Source of the DNA: Cohnella rhizoplanae
GTDB lineage: Bacteria; Bacillota; Bacilli; Paenibacillales; Paenibacillaceae
Assembly: GCF_948329515.1 (NCBI RefSeq)
Contig: NZ_CAOJCN010000008.1
Location: 1-64,000, forward strand
Reading direction: 5' to 3'
DNA: 64,000 nt
Part shown: one piece after another, positions 31,967-41,537 of the stretch
How the letters are laid out: each line of letters begins with the position of its first letter
Position numbering within the stretch: position 1 is the first letter of the stretch
The notes under the pieces: generated by a model
Databases searched by the model: none
What the model was told of the DNA's origin: nothing
Seen by the model: only the letters and a program-made list of their open reading frames with translations
Program-made: the position numbers and the translations under genes

Positions 31967-32935
31967 TTACCAAAGTTTATGTTCGCTGGTGCGCCGGCTT
32001 AGCGCATTGGCCGATAGGAGCAGCGTAAAGTTAATGAGGGAGTTGAAGAGGCCTACGGCAGCGCTGTAGCTGAAGTTGGATTCGAGTATCCCTTTTCGGT
32101 AAACGAAGGTCCCGATGACATCGGCGGTTTCGTAGGTCGTCGGGTTATAGAGCAGCAGGATTTTGTCCGCGCCGACGGACATGAAGTTGCCGATCTGCAG
32201 AATAAGCAGGATGACAACCGTAGGCATGATACCCGGCAATGTAATGTGAAAGGTCTGCCGTAAGCGGCTAGCGCCGTCAACGCGGGCGGCCTCATAGAGT
32301 GATGGATCGATGCCGGCCATGGCCGACAAATAGATGATGGAGCCCCAGCCGATATTCTGCCATATGTTCGAGGAAATATAAACGGAACGAAACCAGCCGC
32401 TCTCCTGCAGGAAGGCGACCGGCTGCACGCCGAACCAGGAGCTGAGCAGATTGTTGACTAACCCGTCCCGGGCCAAAAAGTCGATCAGCATACCCGAGAC
32501 GACCACGATCGATATAAAATGCGGCATATAGGTGATCGTCTGAACCGTTCGCTTCAGCGTTGCGCTGCGCAGCTCGTTCAGCAGAAGCGCAAGCAAGATA
32601 GAGGCCGGAAACGTGAACAGCAGCTCATACAAGCTGATCAGCAGCGTATTGCGCAAAATACGAGAAAAGTAATGGCTGCCGAAGAAATCCTCAAAGTGCT
32701 TCAGGCCGACCCAGTCGCTGTGCAGAAAGCCGAGGCCGGGCGAATAATCCTTAAACGCGATCTGCAGTCCATACATCGGCACATAATAAAAGAGAACATA
32801 ATAGACGACGACGGGAAGCAGCATGAGATAAATGTATTTATTGATCCTGGCATCGCGGGTCAACCGATACTTGAACCCGTTCTTGTCGACCGCGGGCTTT
32901 AAGGGGTCGGATTGTTTATGGAGCGCTGTGGACAT
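31967..32935 (-). CDS. Carbohydrate ABC transporter permease, LplB-like
   Basis: A 322-residue permease with a basic N-terminal tail, then six helices. FYYVPMYGLQIAFKDYSPGLG is the LplB/YteP signature, and YEAARVDGASRLRQTFHITLP is the EAA loop. It pairs with the YtcP-like subunit that follows and with the solute-binding lipoprotein upstream. Relatives in Bacillus import rhamnogalacturonan or other polysaccharide fragments. AAGGAGGAG precedes the ATG. Confidence 0.85.
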   Translation of the reverse strand: MSTALHKQSDPLKPAVDKNGFKYRLTRDARINKYIYLMLLPVVVYYVLFYYVPMYGLQIAFKDYSPGLGFLHSDWVGLKHFEDFFGSHYFSRILRNTLLISLYELLFTFPASILLALLLNELRSATLKRTVQTITYMPHFISIVVVSGMLIDFLARDGLVNNLLSSWFGVQPVAFLQESGWFRSVYISSNIWQNIGWGSIIYLSAMAGIDPSLYEAARVDGASRLRQTFHITLPGIMPTVVILLILQIGNFMSVGADKILLLYNPTTYETADVIGTFVYRKGILESNFSYSAAVGLFNSLINFTLLLSANALSRRTSEHKLW

Positions 32936-33039
32936 CGCGAGCTCCTCCTTGATCGAATGAGTCTGTCAAAATGGGTGCAAAAAGACGCCATACGGCGGGA
33001 AGGTTTTCTCCCACGCCGTATGTTTTCGTCTCTGCTATC

Positions 33040-34725
33040 TTATTTTCTGGTGAGGTAACGATCCAAGGCAGCCTGACGGACTTTGATCGCTTCATCAATC
33101 CCCATGCTCTTCATCGTTTGCACGTATTTATCGAAGTTCTCGATCGGCTCGGCACCCATGACGAATTTATTGAACATCTCGTCCCGATAGGTCTTGACGT
33201 CGTTCATGATCGAAGCGGTTTTCGAGCTTTCGTCCGCACTCAGGGCAATGCTCGGCATTTGCTTGGAATGGTCCGCCTGGAACCACGTTTTTTGCGCTTC
33301 GCGCTGCGCGGGGATGGTGTAATATTGCTCGATAACCCGTTTATCCTGAACGAACGGTCCATTCCAGCCGGATTGGAAATACTTCGCCATCGCCTGCGAC
33401 ATCGGCAGCTTATCGGGGTTGTTCATGATGAGGTCGGTAAACTTCGGATAGCCGTTCTCCATCTTGTAGCTCTCGCCTTCGATCCCGAAGTTGATCAGCA
33501 TATGGCCTTCCTCGCCATATTTGTAATCGAGCCATCTAACGATTTGTTCCGGGTTCTTGGCTTGGGCCGATATGGCTGCCCCGTATCCGGTGAAAGGCAA
33601 CGAATATTGACCGAGCGGATTCGCGCCGCCTTCATTGAGCTTCGGGTAAGGAGCGCCCACCAAGGAAAAGCTTGGATTCGTCTCTTTGACCAGCGTTAAG
33701 TAACGGCCAAGACCGCCGCCGGCAAAACCGGAGAAAGCCCCGACTTGATTGCTAATCACTTTGTTATCCTTCAGCTTGGCGTCCGTAATGCTGGCATAGT
33801 CTTTATCGATCAAGCCGTTCTTGTACCAGCGGGCGAGCGTGGCCAGGAACTCCTTGTATTCGGGCTGGATCGGACCGTATTTGACCTGGCCGTTATCGTT
33901 ATAGAAGTCTGTGGTTATGCCCCAAGCGCCAATCAGGAGGTGGTTCAAATCAAAGTCGCCGACCAGATTCATAAAGAAAGGGATCTCGTCCTGCTTGCCG
34001 TTGCCGTTCGGATCTTTATCGCGAAATGCCGTCAAAACCGTTTCCCATTCCGGAATCGTAGTCGGCACCTTCAGATTCAATTTATCCAGCCAATCCTGGC
34101 GGAATATCGGGCCGTTCACAACGCTTAACAGCTCGTCGCCCAGCAGGAAGGGCATCACGTAAATATTCCCTTCATCGGTCGTGATCATTTTGCGAAACTC
34201 GGGATGCTCCTTCAAGACTTCGCTCAAGTTAGGCGCATATTGTTCGATTAACTCGTTCAAGCGCAGGAGCTGGTTCCCTTTAATCAGGGCATCGGGACTT
34301 TGGGAGGCGGACAGCCCGACGGTCGAGCCGAAATTGTATTCCACCACGTCAGGCAGGTTGCCTGAAGCCAGCATGATATTGAACTGGTCTTTCTCCTGCC
34401 CCGTCGGAGGATGCTGGAATTCAACCTTCGTGCCGGTTTTCTTCTCTATTTCCTTATAGGCAGCCATCTCGTTGTAAGTCTTCATGATCGCGCCCGCATT
34501 GCCGTTCATCTGCACCCAGTACGTTAACGAGGCGGGATACTTCACTTCGGCAGCCGTCGGTTTGTCTTGGGCCGTCCCTGCAGCCGTCGATGCCGGAGAT
34601 GTAGTTGCGGTTCCGGATGCATTGTTGTTGTTGTTGTTGTTGCTGTTGCTGCAGCCTGCTGCCAATACGGCAAGCAAGGTTGCCGAGACTAACGTGTATT
34701 GAAGCGATTTCAGTTTTTGGTTCAT
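33040..34725 (-). CDS. Extracellular solute-binding lipoprotein of the sugar ABC transporter
   Basis: A 561-residue substrate-binding protein of the LipO/YtcQ type. The signal ends in LAAGC with Cys25 as lipidation site. A short Asn-rich tether (SNSNNNNNNNA) is coded by a trinucleotide run. A long two-lobe binding fold follows (FQHPPTGQEKDQFNIMLASGNLPDVVEY; DPNGNGKQDEIPF, which looks like a calcium-binding loop; SLVGAPYPKLNEGG). The ATG at 34725 follows GGGAGG. It captures oligosaccharides, probably made by the convergent lyase, and hands them to the two permeases. Confidence 0.85.
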   Translation of the reverse strand: MNQKLKSLQYTLVSATLLAVLAAGCSNSNNNNNNNASGTATTSPASTAAGTAQDKPTAAEVKYPASLTYWVQMNGNAGAIMKTYNEMAAYKEIEKKTGTKVEFQHPPTGQEKDQFNIMLASGNLPDVVEYNFGSTVGLSASQSPDALIKGNQLLRLNELIEQYAPNLSEVLKEHPEFRKMITTDEGNIYVMPFLLGDELLSVVNGPIFRQDWLDKLNLKVPTTIPEWETVLTAFRDKDPNGNGKQDEIPFFMNLVGDFDLNHLLIGAWGITTDFYNDNGQVKYGPIQPEYKEFLATLARWYKNGLIDKDYASITDAKLKDNKVISNQVGAFSGFAGGGLGRYLTLVKETNPSFSLVGAPYPKLNEGGANPLGQYSLPFTGYGAAISAQAKNPEQIVRWLDYKYGEEGHMLINFGIEGESYKMENGYPKFTDLIMNNPDKLPMSQAMAKYFQSGWNGPFVQDKRVIEQYYTIPAQREAQKTWFQADHSKQMPSIALSADESSKTASIMNDVKTYRDEMFNKFVMGAEPIENFDKYVQTMKSMGIDEAIKVRQAALDRYLTRK

Positions 34726-34754
34726 CCTTCGATGACCCTCCCATGTACGATTGT

Positions 34755-34777
34755 ATTGCGGTTGCGCCGTCCGCAAT
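34755..34777 (-). promoter_or_regulatory. Hairpin in the leader of the solute-binding protein gene
   Basis: ATTGCGG pairs with CCGCAAT around a 9-base loop, 30 bases before the start codon. It could be an operator or a leader stem. A palindrome CGTTCGAACG lies further upstream at 34815-34824. Confidence 0.4.
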
Positions 34778-34872
34778 CTCAATATAGTAGAGAAGGCTTC
34801 GGCTGCCTACAGAACGTTCGAACGGAGGATAAACACCGCTTTAGATGAGGTACAAACCGATTTTCACAGTAC

Positions 34873-37182
34873 CTAACTTTCTTTCGGATCCCCGGATAAT
34901 TGCAGCATATCACGGTACTTTCCGGGCGTAATCCCTTCCACTTTTTTGAAAATGCGAATGAAGCCGATGTCGGTGGAATATCCGACCCGCTGAGCGACCT
35001 GCAGGACGGTTATTCCCGGATCGGCAAGCAGACGCTTGGCTTCGGATATCCGAACCTCGATCATATAATCGGTCAGATTGATGCCATACTGCTTCTTGAA
35101 CAATCCGGACATGTACGCCGGATTCAAACCGAAGTGATCGGCGACGGTAGTCAAGCTGAGCGAATGGTCTGCGTAATGCCGGTCGATATACTTCTTCATC
35201 CGCTCCTGCCATCGTTCCTGCTGCTCGGATCGCGCTTCGCGTACGCAGTCGCAAATGAATACGATCAACTTTTTGATTTTTTTTATCATTTCGTCAGCCG
35301 AAGGACTGTTCAAAATCTGCTTCACAGGATCGGCAGGCGTCTCCAGCGACAGCTTCTCGTCGATCTTGAGCGCATTCGTAACCTTCAGCAAGGTGCCGAG
35401 GATATTCATGATCAGCAGCTTGCCCAGCTCGGGCGTCGTGTCGCGGGCGCCTATATTTCGTTCGTAGAGATCGTCCAGAATCCGCTCTGCGGCCTCCTGC
35501 TCACCGCTCTTGAGCACATTCATGAACCTCGCTTCGACTTCCGTCGGATAGTAGTAATCGGTGCGCTCCAGTTCCCGGATTTGATCATAATGGATGATGG
35601 AGCTTATCCCGTGAATGATGCGATAGTCCAGCGCGTTCAGCGCCTCGTTGTAACAGCGCGACACCTCCTGCAGGCCATGATGAATGGAGCTGGTCGCGAC
35701 CGTTATTTTCATGCGGAACCTGCCCTCGATGATCCCTTTGAGCTCGGCGATGAACCGGTCGCGGTTAAGCAGCGTCTCTTCCGACGTGTCGGGAACGTTC
35801 AGAACCAGCGCCAGCCGATTGCTGTCGGTTTCCGTTGCATAGCCCGAATCCCTTAATAGCTCGCTGCTCAGATTCAATATAATAAAGCGGACCAGCGCGT
35901 AATCCCGCTCGCTTTCTTCGACTCGGAATTCCTTGCTCTCATCCACCTCGATCAGCACGACCCCGACGCAGGGATGCGGGAAATGCACGTCCATAAAAGC
36001 GAGAGAGTCGGGATTGAGCTCGGCAGGGTCCATCTGCCCCTTCAGCAGCCTGCTTAGAAAATGGGCGCGTACGACGGGCAGATGACCGGCTAGCTTGGAT
36101 TTCAAATCCATGCTCTCGGCAAACGATTCCGTAATGGAGGTCCGGATGAACTCGTACTCGTTCGCAGATCCGCTGCGCGGCACGCTCCTGCCCTTATTAA
36201 TCGTGTACACCAGATCCCGGATCGGACTATAACTGCGGTTGGCCATCCAGTAAGCGGCCGCGCTGCCGGCGGCGACCACGAAGGCCAGCAAGCCCAGCGC
36301 CCAGGCCTTAATTTCATTAACTCTTTCCAGCACGACGTTTTTGGGCACCAAGGATATATATTTCCAGCCGCTCTGGCCGGTTGTATAAGAGAGCATCTGC
36401 GCTTGGCCGTCCATCGGGTACGTCCGGTAACCGCTGGCACCGGCGATCTCCGCGGACAACCCGGCGGGGAGCGCATGCCCGCCCGCCGTCGAGACGATGA
36501 CTTGTCCCTTCGAATCGAGGATGAGCATCGTTCCCTCGTTCACCCACTGGATCTGCTTGAGCAGATTGAATATTTGCTGTTCGTCGATCAGCATGATCAG
36601 GGTACCCTTCCCGTTGCTCCCCTCTCCGAGCGGCAGCGTAAAGGCGCTGGCGATCACGTTGGCCGCTTGATCTTGTACGCCTTGCGGAACCGGCCAGAAG
36701 TCCATGTAATGATAGCCGGATAAGATCTCGGCACGCACTTGATCGAGGCTCCTGCCTGGAAGCGGATACAGTTCGGTGAAGAAAGTGACCGCGTCCGTTT
36801 TCAGTCTGGAGGAAATGACCGTATCGTCTTCGCGCAAGTAAATATATAAATCATCGATAAAGCGCGATCCGTTACGGATATTCCTAAGCGAGCGGACGGC
36901 TTCCTCGTATTGAATATATTTCTCGCCGTCTCTAACCGTCCATAACGTTTGCAGCTTGGGCTGCATGGCGATCTGGACGCCAAGCTGCTCCATTTCCTGC
37001 AGATTGCTGTCCACCACCTGGCGGGCTTGCTCCAGCATGGCGAGGTTAGCGCGGTTGGCATTGTCGATCAGCGTTTTTTCCATATTGGTGTAGAGCACGA
37101 ACGTAACGGTAACGGGAATAAGCAAGACGAGGATATAGGAGAGCCATAGGGTCAAGAAGATGCTCTTGCGGCGGAGCAGCAC
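34873..37182 (-). CDS. Membrane AraC-type sensor-regulator (YesN/Cache type)
   Basis: A 769-residue one-component regulator. It has a first membrane helix at about 10-30, a large external Cache-like domain (about 35-290), a second helix at about 296-318 and a cytoplasmic linker. A C-terminal double-helix AraC DNA-binding domain (about 668-765) follows, with SLTTVADHFGLNPAYMSGLFKKQYG and VLQVAQRVGYSTDIGFIRIFKK. I chose the GTG at 37182, since GGGAGG lies seven bases before it; a longer start would run into the neighbouring gene. It sits directly upstream of the solute-binding gene on the same strand and probably switches the transporter and lyase on in response to an external glycan. Confidence 0.85.
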   Translation of the reverse strand: MLLRRKSIFLTLWLSYILVLLIPVTVTFVLYTNMEKTLIDNANRANLAMLEQARQVVDSNLQEMEQLGVQIAMQPKLQTLWTVRDGEKYIQYEEAVRSLRNIRNGSRFIDDLYIYLREDDTVISSRLKTDAVTFFTELYPLPGRSLDQVRAEILSGYHYMDFWPVPQGVQDQAANVIASAFTLPLGEGSNGKGTLIMLIDEQQIFNLLKQIQWVNEGTMLILDSKGQVIVSTAGGHALPAGLSAEIAGASGYRTYPMDGQAQMLSYTTGQSGWKYISLVPKNVVLERVNEIKAWALGLLAFVVAAGSAAAYWMANRSYSPIRDLVYTINKGRSVPRSGSANEYEFIRTSITESFAESMDLKSKLAGHLPVVRAHFLSRLLKGQMDPAELNPDSLAFMDVHFPHPCVGVVLIEVDESKEFRVEESERDYALVRFIILNLSSELLRDSGYATETDSNRLALVLNVPDTSEETLLNRDRFIAELKGIIEGRFRMKITVATSSIHHGLQEVSRCYNEALNALDYRIIHGISSIIHYDQIRELERTDYYYPTEVEARFMNVLKSGEQEAAERILDDLYERNIGARDTTPELGKLLIMNILGTLLKVTNALKIDEKLSLETPADPVKQILNSPSADEMIKKIKKLIVFICDCVREARSEQQERWQERMKKYIDRHYADHSLSLTTVADHFGLNPAYMSGLFKKQYGINLTDYMIEVRISEAKRLLADPGITVLQVAQRVGYSTDIGFIRIFKKVEGITPGKYRDMLQLSGDPKES

Positions 37183-37267
37183 GCGAGTCCCTCCCAAGGG
37201 TCGGATGATGTTGGTAATTAATGGACAACGATGGGAGGAGTGTAACATAACTAGCGTCGGTACGCCA

Positions 37268-37837
37268 TCATGAAGTACGACGACGCAGCTCATAAAAATA
37301 CTGCACAATCGGATGCTTAAACTTCATCTTCTCGGACATATTTAAAAGCCGCTTTTTTCCGACTCTTCTGTCCACCAGAGCTAGAATGTTCAATACCATA
37401 TCATCGCTCTCTATGCTTTCCTCTATAGAAGAGGATAAATACAGTTGAGCCACGACGATAAAGTTCGATTTACTTAATGAAGCCTGCGCCGACAAAAGCG
37501 TTTTGGCATGCTCCGTCCTTTTTCTGCTTCTGGCCATGACGATTAAACGATCTTCCGGCACGGTCCCCTTGGTCTCCGTTCTGACCGCTTCCATGTCTTC
37601 ATTGCTGATCGGAATTTGGATAACCGGATCATTCTTAATCTCCAGCTCCGATTGATACCATCTGATCGGGTTCGTTTTATCATACATGTTGAGAACATTC
37701 TTTTTATCTACCGAAATATAACAAATACCTGGTTTATCGGGTAAATAACGATAACCCGGCGCGCGGTATTCCACTCTTTGATTTAATGTGGGACTGAGGA
37801 AGCCCTCCAGTTGCTGCTTCAATTTGCTCCAGGACAT
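37268..37837 (-). CDS. SF0329-family protein of unknown function
   Basis: A 189-residue soluble protein. The opening SWSKLKQQLEGFLSPTLNQRVEYRAPGYRYLPDKPGICYISVDKKNVLNM resembles the SF0329 family of small bacterial proteins of unknown role. The C-terminal part is helical (LNILALVDRRVGKKRLLNMSEKM...YFYELRRR). GGAGAGGGGGAAAG precedes the ATG. It lies 26 bases downstream of the dihydrouridine synthase gene, possibly co-transcribed. Confidence 0.55.
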   Translation of the reverse strand: MSWSKLKQQLEGFLSPTLNQRVEYRAPGYRYLPDKPGICYISVDKKNVLNMYDKTNPIRWYQSELEIKNDPVIQIPISNEDMEAVRTETKGTVPEDRLIVMARSRKRTEHAKTLLSAQASLSKSNFIVVAQLYLSSSIEESIESDDMVLNILALVDRRVGKKRLLNMSEKMKFKHPIVQYFYELRRRTS

Positions 37838-37863
37838 GGGGCTTTCCCCCTCTCCAACCGATT

Positions 37864-38853
37864 TTAGTCTCCGCGTTCCTCGGCCTCATCATGCGCCTTG
37901 CTTCCAAACTCGCCCAGCAGCGCACGCGCTTCACGGGTGGACTTTGCGTTCATTAAGTTATTTCTTAATTCGCTTGCTCCCCGGAATCCGCGGACATATA
38001 TTTTGAAAAATCGGGTCAGCGCTCCAAACGAACGGATTTCCAGTCCTGCATATTGATCATGGAGATCCAGATGCAGCCGCAGCAAATCCAGCAATTCCTC
38101 GCTGCCGTGCTCCCTTGGTTCCTTCTCAAAGGCAAACGGATTATGAAAAATACCGCGCCCGATCATAATGCCGTCCACGCCGTATTGTTCAGCGAGCTTG
38201 AGGCCGGTCCGGCGGTCGGGGATATCTCCATTAATGGTCAGAAGGGTATCCGGCGCTACCTCATCGCGAAGCCTCTTAATCTCCGGAATCAGTTCCCAGT
38301 GCGCATCTACTTTGCTCATTTCTTCTCTCGTGCGCAGATGGATGGACAGATTCACGATGTCTTGCTTCAAAATATGGGTTAACCAGCCGCGCCACTCGTC
38401 GACTTCGGTGAAACCGAGCCTTGTTTTTACGCTGACCGGCAATCCCCCGGCTTTGGCCGCTTGGATAATATCCGCCGCGATCTCAGGACGGCAGATCAGG
38501 CCGCTTCCCTTCCCGTTCTCCGCTACATTCGCGACTGGACAACCCATATTAATATCGATGCCTTTGAATCCCTCTTTTGCCATGCCGATGCTCATCTGAC
38601 GGAAGAATTCAGGCTTGTCTCCCCAGATATGAGCGACGATGGGCTGTTCATCCTCCGTAAAGGTCAACCGCCCGCGTACGGCATGCTTCCCCTCCGGGTG
38701 GCAGTAGCTCTCCGTATTCGCAAATTCCGTAAAAAAAACATCCGGTCTGGCTGCTTGGCTTACGACATGGCGAAATACAACGTCCGTCACATCTTCCATG
38801 GGCGCCAGTATAAAAAAAGGCCGTGGCAAATCGCGCCAGAAATTACGTGTCAT
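37864..38853 (-). CDS. tRNA-dihydrouridine synthase (Dus family)
   Basis: A 329-residue flavoenzyme that reduces uridine to dihydrouridine in tRNA loops. The TIM-barrel opening [11 protein letters not shown] binds FMN. The catalytic Cys105 lies in [34 protein letters not shown] and [12 protein letters not shown] follow in the usual order, and a C-terminal helical tRNA-binding part completes it. The full family length is present. AGAGAGG lies eight bases before the ATG. The variant [19 protein letters not shown] in place of the commoner open loop marks a Bacillales subgroup. Confidence 0.85.
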   Translation of the reverse strand: MTRNFWRDLPRPFFILAPMEDVTDVVFRHVVSQAARPDVFFTEFANTESYCHPEGKHAVRGRLTFTEDEQPIVAHIWGDKPEFFRQMSIGMAKEGFKGIDINMGCPVANVAENGKGSGLICRPEIAADIIQAAKAGGLPVSVKTRLGFTEVDEWRGWLTHILKQDIVNLSIHLRTREEMSKVDAHWELIPEIKRLRDEVAPDTLLTINGDIPDRRTGLKLAEQYGVDGIMIGRGIFHNPFAFEKEPREHGSEELLDLLRLHLDLHDQYAGLEIRSFGALTRFFKIYVRGFRGASELRNNLMNAKSTREARALLGEFGSKAHDEAEERGD

Positions 38854-38875
38854 ATCGAAAACCTCTCTTTACATA

Positions 38876-40063
38876 TCAGGACTTTATCGAAACCGTCTCA
38901 CATTCGTTGAATGATGCGAAACGTTGAAAACAATGGTTCAAGGCTGTTCGCATCTGCTTTGTTGGCTGTATGCCGTTCTCGTACCAGATGTTTTTGACAA
39001 CCAGCACCCCAGACTTTCGCTCCGCGACGACTTCGGATCGTCCGATGAGGCTTTCTCCGTATAACAGAGGCAGTACATAATAGCCGAACTTCCGTTTGAT
39101 TGCGGGCGTATAAATCTCCCAGGTGTAATCGAAGCCAAACAAATCGTTGATCAGCTTTCTGTCCCATATCATATTGTCCAGCGGGGCAATCAGCTCGCAG
39201 CGAGATTTTGGCGACGGATTTTGCAGGACGGCTTCAATAAGCGGCCAGTCCTCCGCACGGCAGTACAGCGTATCCTTCAATTGCTCTACGGCAATCGCGA
39301 CAATCCGGGCTTCGTCCAACAATTGGCGAAAAACTTCGTTGCGCTGCTCCGCTTTTAATCCCCATATATTCAGCCAGGCATCGGACGCGCGATTCCATAA
39401 AAGGCCGACAGCGCCGATCCGGCGCAGTACCCGCCATTTGTGATGCTCAAGCTCGCCCGTCAGCGGCTCCGCCGCATCCAGCAGATTGGGCTGTATGTGT
39501 TTTCCGGCGATATCGTAATATTTACGCGTTCCTTTTTTGTGATGGATAATCAACTCGCCTGTCGAGTACATCTGTTCCAGCACCGACCGGGACGTATTGC
39601 TGCCGCTGCTCCAGTGGATGGCCGATCGCCATGAGAAATTCCCGTCCAATTTGAGATCGTCCGAACTTAGCGCGCCGCGATTTTGGATATGAACCCGCAC
39701 CTGCTCCGTCAACATTTCCATCTCGGGATAGCGCTTGGCATGCTGCCTTGCGGCCTGCCTGTACCGCTCAAAATACGGCCAGTCCTCGACGGGGATAATC
39801 GCCAGATTCTTGTCGGGATAATCGATCAGGAATCTATCATTATACAGCAGCTCGCCCAGCATGTTCTTGGTAAATCCTTCGATTCGCGACTGCAGCACCA
39901 ATTCGGCGTTTTTCCCGCAGACATCGATGGGATCGTATTGAATGCAGCCGACCTGCCGCACAAAATCCATGATTCCCTGCTTTCCGGAAAATCGATATTC
40001 GCCTAACAGCCCGTGCTTCAATAAAAGAAATTGCCGCGCCTGACGCTTCGTCAAATGGATCAT
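38876..40063 (-). CDS. AlkX/YcaQ-type winged-helix DNA glycosylase-like protein (HTH_42)
   Basis: A 395-residue protein of the AlkZ/YcaQ superfamily, which removes bulky or cross-linked alkylated bases. Winged-helix units fill the N-terminal and middle parts. The segment GCIQYDPI carries Gln42-x-Asp44, matching the QxD catalytic pair of the AlkX (YQL) branch rather than QxQ of AlkZ. Other family marks are LELVLQSRIEGF-like spacing, GALSSDDL, LLWNR and the C-terminal FGFDYTWEIYTPAIKRKFGYYVLPLLYG. AAGGAG precedes the ATG. A role in cross-link repair is known for the family and inferred here. Confidence 0.75.
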   Translation of the reverse strand: MIHLTKRQARQFLLLKHGLLGEYRFSGKQGIMDFVRQVGCIQYDPIDVCGKNAELVLQSRIEGFTKNMLGELLYNDRFLIDYPDKNLAIIPVEDWPYFERYRQAARQHAKRYPEMEMLTEQVRVHIQNRGALSSDDLKLDGNFSWRSAIHWSSGSNTSRSVLEQMYSTGELIIHHKKGTRKYYDIAGKHIQPNLLDAAEPLTGELEHHKWRVLRRIGAVGLLWNRASDAWLNIWGLKAEQRNEVFRQLLDEARIVAIAVEQLKDTLYCRAEDWPLIEAVLQNPSPKSRCELIAPLDNMIWDRKLINDLFGFDYTWEIYTPAIKRKFGYYVLPLLYGESLIGRSEVVAERKSGVLVVKNIWYENGIQPTKQMRTALNHCFQRFASFNECETVSIKS

Positions 40064-40163
40064 ATACGCATCGGCTCCTTAACGAAACTGGAAACAAACC
40101 TCTGTGATTAAAAGCAACCACTCGCAAGTGTAGCATTCCTCGCTTAAACCCCACAAGAAATAC

Positions 40164-40769
40164 ATGAACACCTACAACGGCGCGGTTCCGCTTCCTCCCA
40201 TTGTCGTACGTTTCGAAGTGCACGGCTGGCCGCAAGTGTGGAAAACGGTCGCAGACGTGGCGTTCGATCCGGACTTGAAGATGGATATGCGGCCGGAAGC
40301 CGCCAAAATCATTATTGATTATATGGTATTGTACAGCGACAAAAAGGTAATCAACCCCTTTGCCGAAGAAAGCCGCCTTACGCTTCGAATCGGGGATCGC
40401 GACTTTAAGCTGAACGGCGAGAAGTTCGAGATCGATCCCGGCTACGGCACGGCGCCCGCCTTGGTCGATAGCAGCGCCTACCTGCCGGTTCGCTTTCTGA
40501 CGGAGGCTGTCGGCGGAGACATTCGCTGGGAAGCGGCCACGCACACCGTGCAGGTAGATACGGCCCATGTTTCCATGAAGCTGACTATCGGTGAAAAGAT
40601 CGCTGTCGTAAACGGAGAGGAAAAGCAGCTGCTCGGCGCCCCTTACATCTCGAACGGGCGCACCATGCTGCCGTTCCGCTTCCTCGGAGAAGCGCTCGGC
40701 TTTGACGTCTCATGGGACGCCGCAATGCGCGAGATCGGTTTGACGCTGGACTCGCAGTCGCACAAGTAA
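40164..40769 (+). pseudogene. Headless copper-amine-oxidase-N (stalk) domain ORF, probably truncated
   Basis: A 201-codon frame with two stalk-like repeats: LPVRFLTEAVGGDIRWEAATHTVQV at about 107-131 and LPFRFLGEALGFDVSWDAAMREIGL at about 169-193. These occur in secreted Paenibacillus proteins. No signal peptide and no ribosome site precede the ATG, and a stop lies in frame shortly upstream. It is thus likely the C-terminal remnant of an exported protein. The stretch after it holds the relic at 40779. Confidence 0.55.
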
Positions 40770-40778
40770 TTGGATAAG

Positions 40779-40826
40779 AGCTCGGAAGAAGGAAGTGTGT
40801 TTAAGGCTATGTTGGTGCGGGGTTAG
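40779..40826 (+). pseudogene. 48-base relic of a histidine-kinase 3' end
   Basis: It translates as SSEEGSVFKAMLVRG and a stop. The kinase at 24091-25125 ends SSEEGSVFKVTLVRG and a stop, and the DNA is nearly identical (including GGTGCGGGGTTAG) and stays similar a little past the stop. Only this tail remains; no kinase core precedes it. Confidence 0.75.
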
Positions 40827-40853
40827 GAGAGCGGCATCGTTATTAGAACCGCA

Positions 40854-41150
40854 TTATAAAATGGTGACGGCAGCAATATCTCTCCCAGCCCATAACTTGA
40901 AGCTATATCCGGGTTCAAGCAAGTGCCAAGGTGCCTCTTCTACGATAAAAGCCACATCTGCATAGGTATGCGATTCATCGATCACTTCTGTGACGCGAAC
41001 CAAGACAGTCCATGCATCGCCATGAATGATCTTACCGACGACCTCTCCAAATATGACGACAATATCGTGAAGCCATTCATTCAATGGAAACTTGTTCGGG
41101 TCTTTACCATTAATCCATTCGATGATGGCTTTGCAGTATCTTCTTTCCAT
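40854..41150 (-). CDS. Small hypothetical protein
   Basis: A 98-residue soluble protein of unknown role. The C-terminal half is strand-rich (VLVRVTEVIDESHTYADVAFIVEEAP...GYSFKLWAGRDIAAVTIL), resembling a small beta-barrel like the elongation-factor-Tu type domain 2/3 fold, but this is only an impression. Upstream GGGAGGATAGG supports translation. It lies just downstream of mazEF on the same strand. Confidence 0.5.
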   Translation of the reverse strand: MERRYCKAIIEWINGKDPNKFPLNEWLHDIVVIFGEVVGKIIHGDAWTVLVRVTEVIDESHTYADVAFIVEEAPWHLLEPGYSFKLWAGRDIAAVTIL

Positions 41151-41195
41151 CCTATCCTCCCTTTCGAATCAGCCCCTCTAAAAGCTAATTATCGG

Positions 41196-41537
41196 TTAGC
41201 GGATCAGTAAGTCCAGTTTTGTAAGTACCTCTGACAGAATCTCTGGCGGCACTTTACAAATGAACGCTGCCTGTTTTGATTGCCAGTCGAGACTTTTTAC
41301 CTGATCGGCAAGGATGACCCCTTCGATTGGCAAATCCTGCGGGATAACTACTTCAAACGGGTAGCCCTTTTGCTTGGAAGTTACCGGACAGAGCAAGGAA
41401 AGTCCGACCTTACCATTATAAGATGCAGGCGAAACGACCAAAGCCGGGCGTTTACCTGCCTGCTCATGCCCTGCTTGCGGGTTGAACTGCAACCATACCA
41501 AGTCGCCGCGATCCGGTACGTATTCTTTGCTTACCAT
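41196..41537 (-). CDS. mazF: MazF/PemK-family endoribonuclease toxin
   Basis: A 113-residue toxin that cuts mRNA at short motifs. GDLVWLQFNPQAGHEQAGKRPALVVSP is the conserved opening with the catalytic Arg region; CPVTSKQKGYPFEV and VILADQVKSLDW follow as in MazF. The full family length is intact. The ATG overlaps the end of the antitoxin gene by seven bases, which favours coupled translation. The antitoxin is of the AbrB type, so the pair looks like mazEF of Gram-negatives more than the ndoAI pair of Bacillus. Confidence 0.9.
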   Translation of the reverse strand: MVSKEYVPDRGDLVWLQFNPQAGHEQAGKRPALVVSPASYNGKVGLSLLCPVTSKQKGYPFEVVIPQDLPIEGVILADQVKSLDWQSKQAAFICKVPPEILSEVLTKLDLLIR

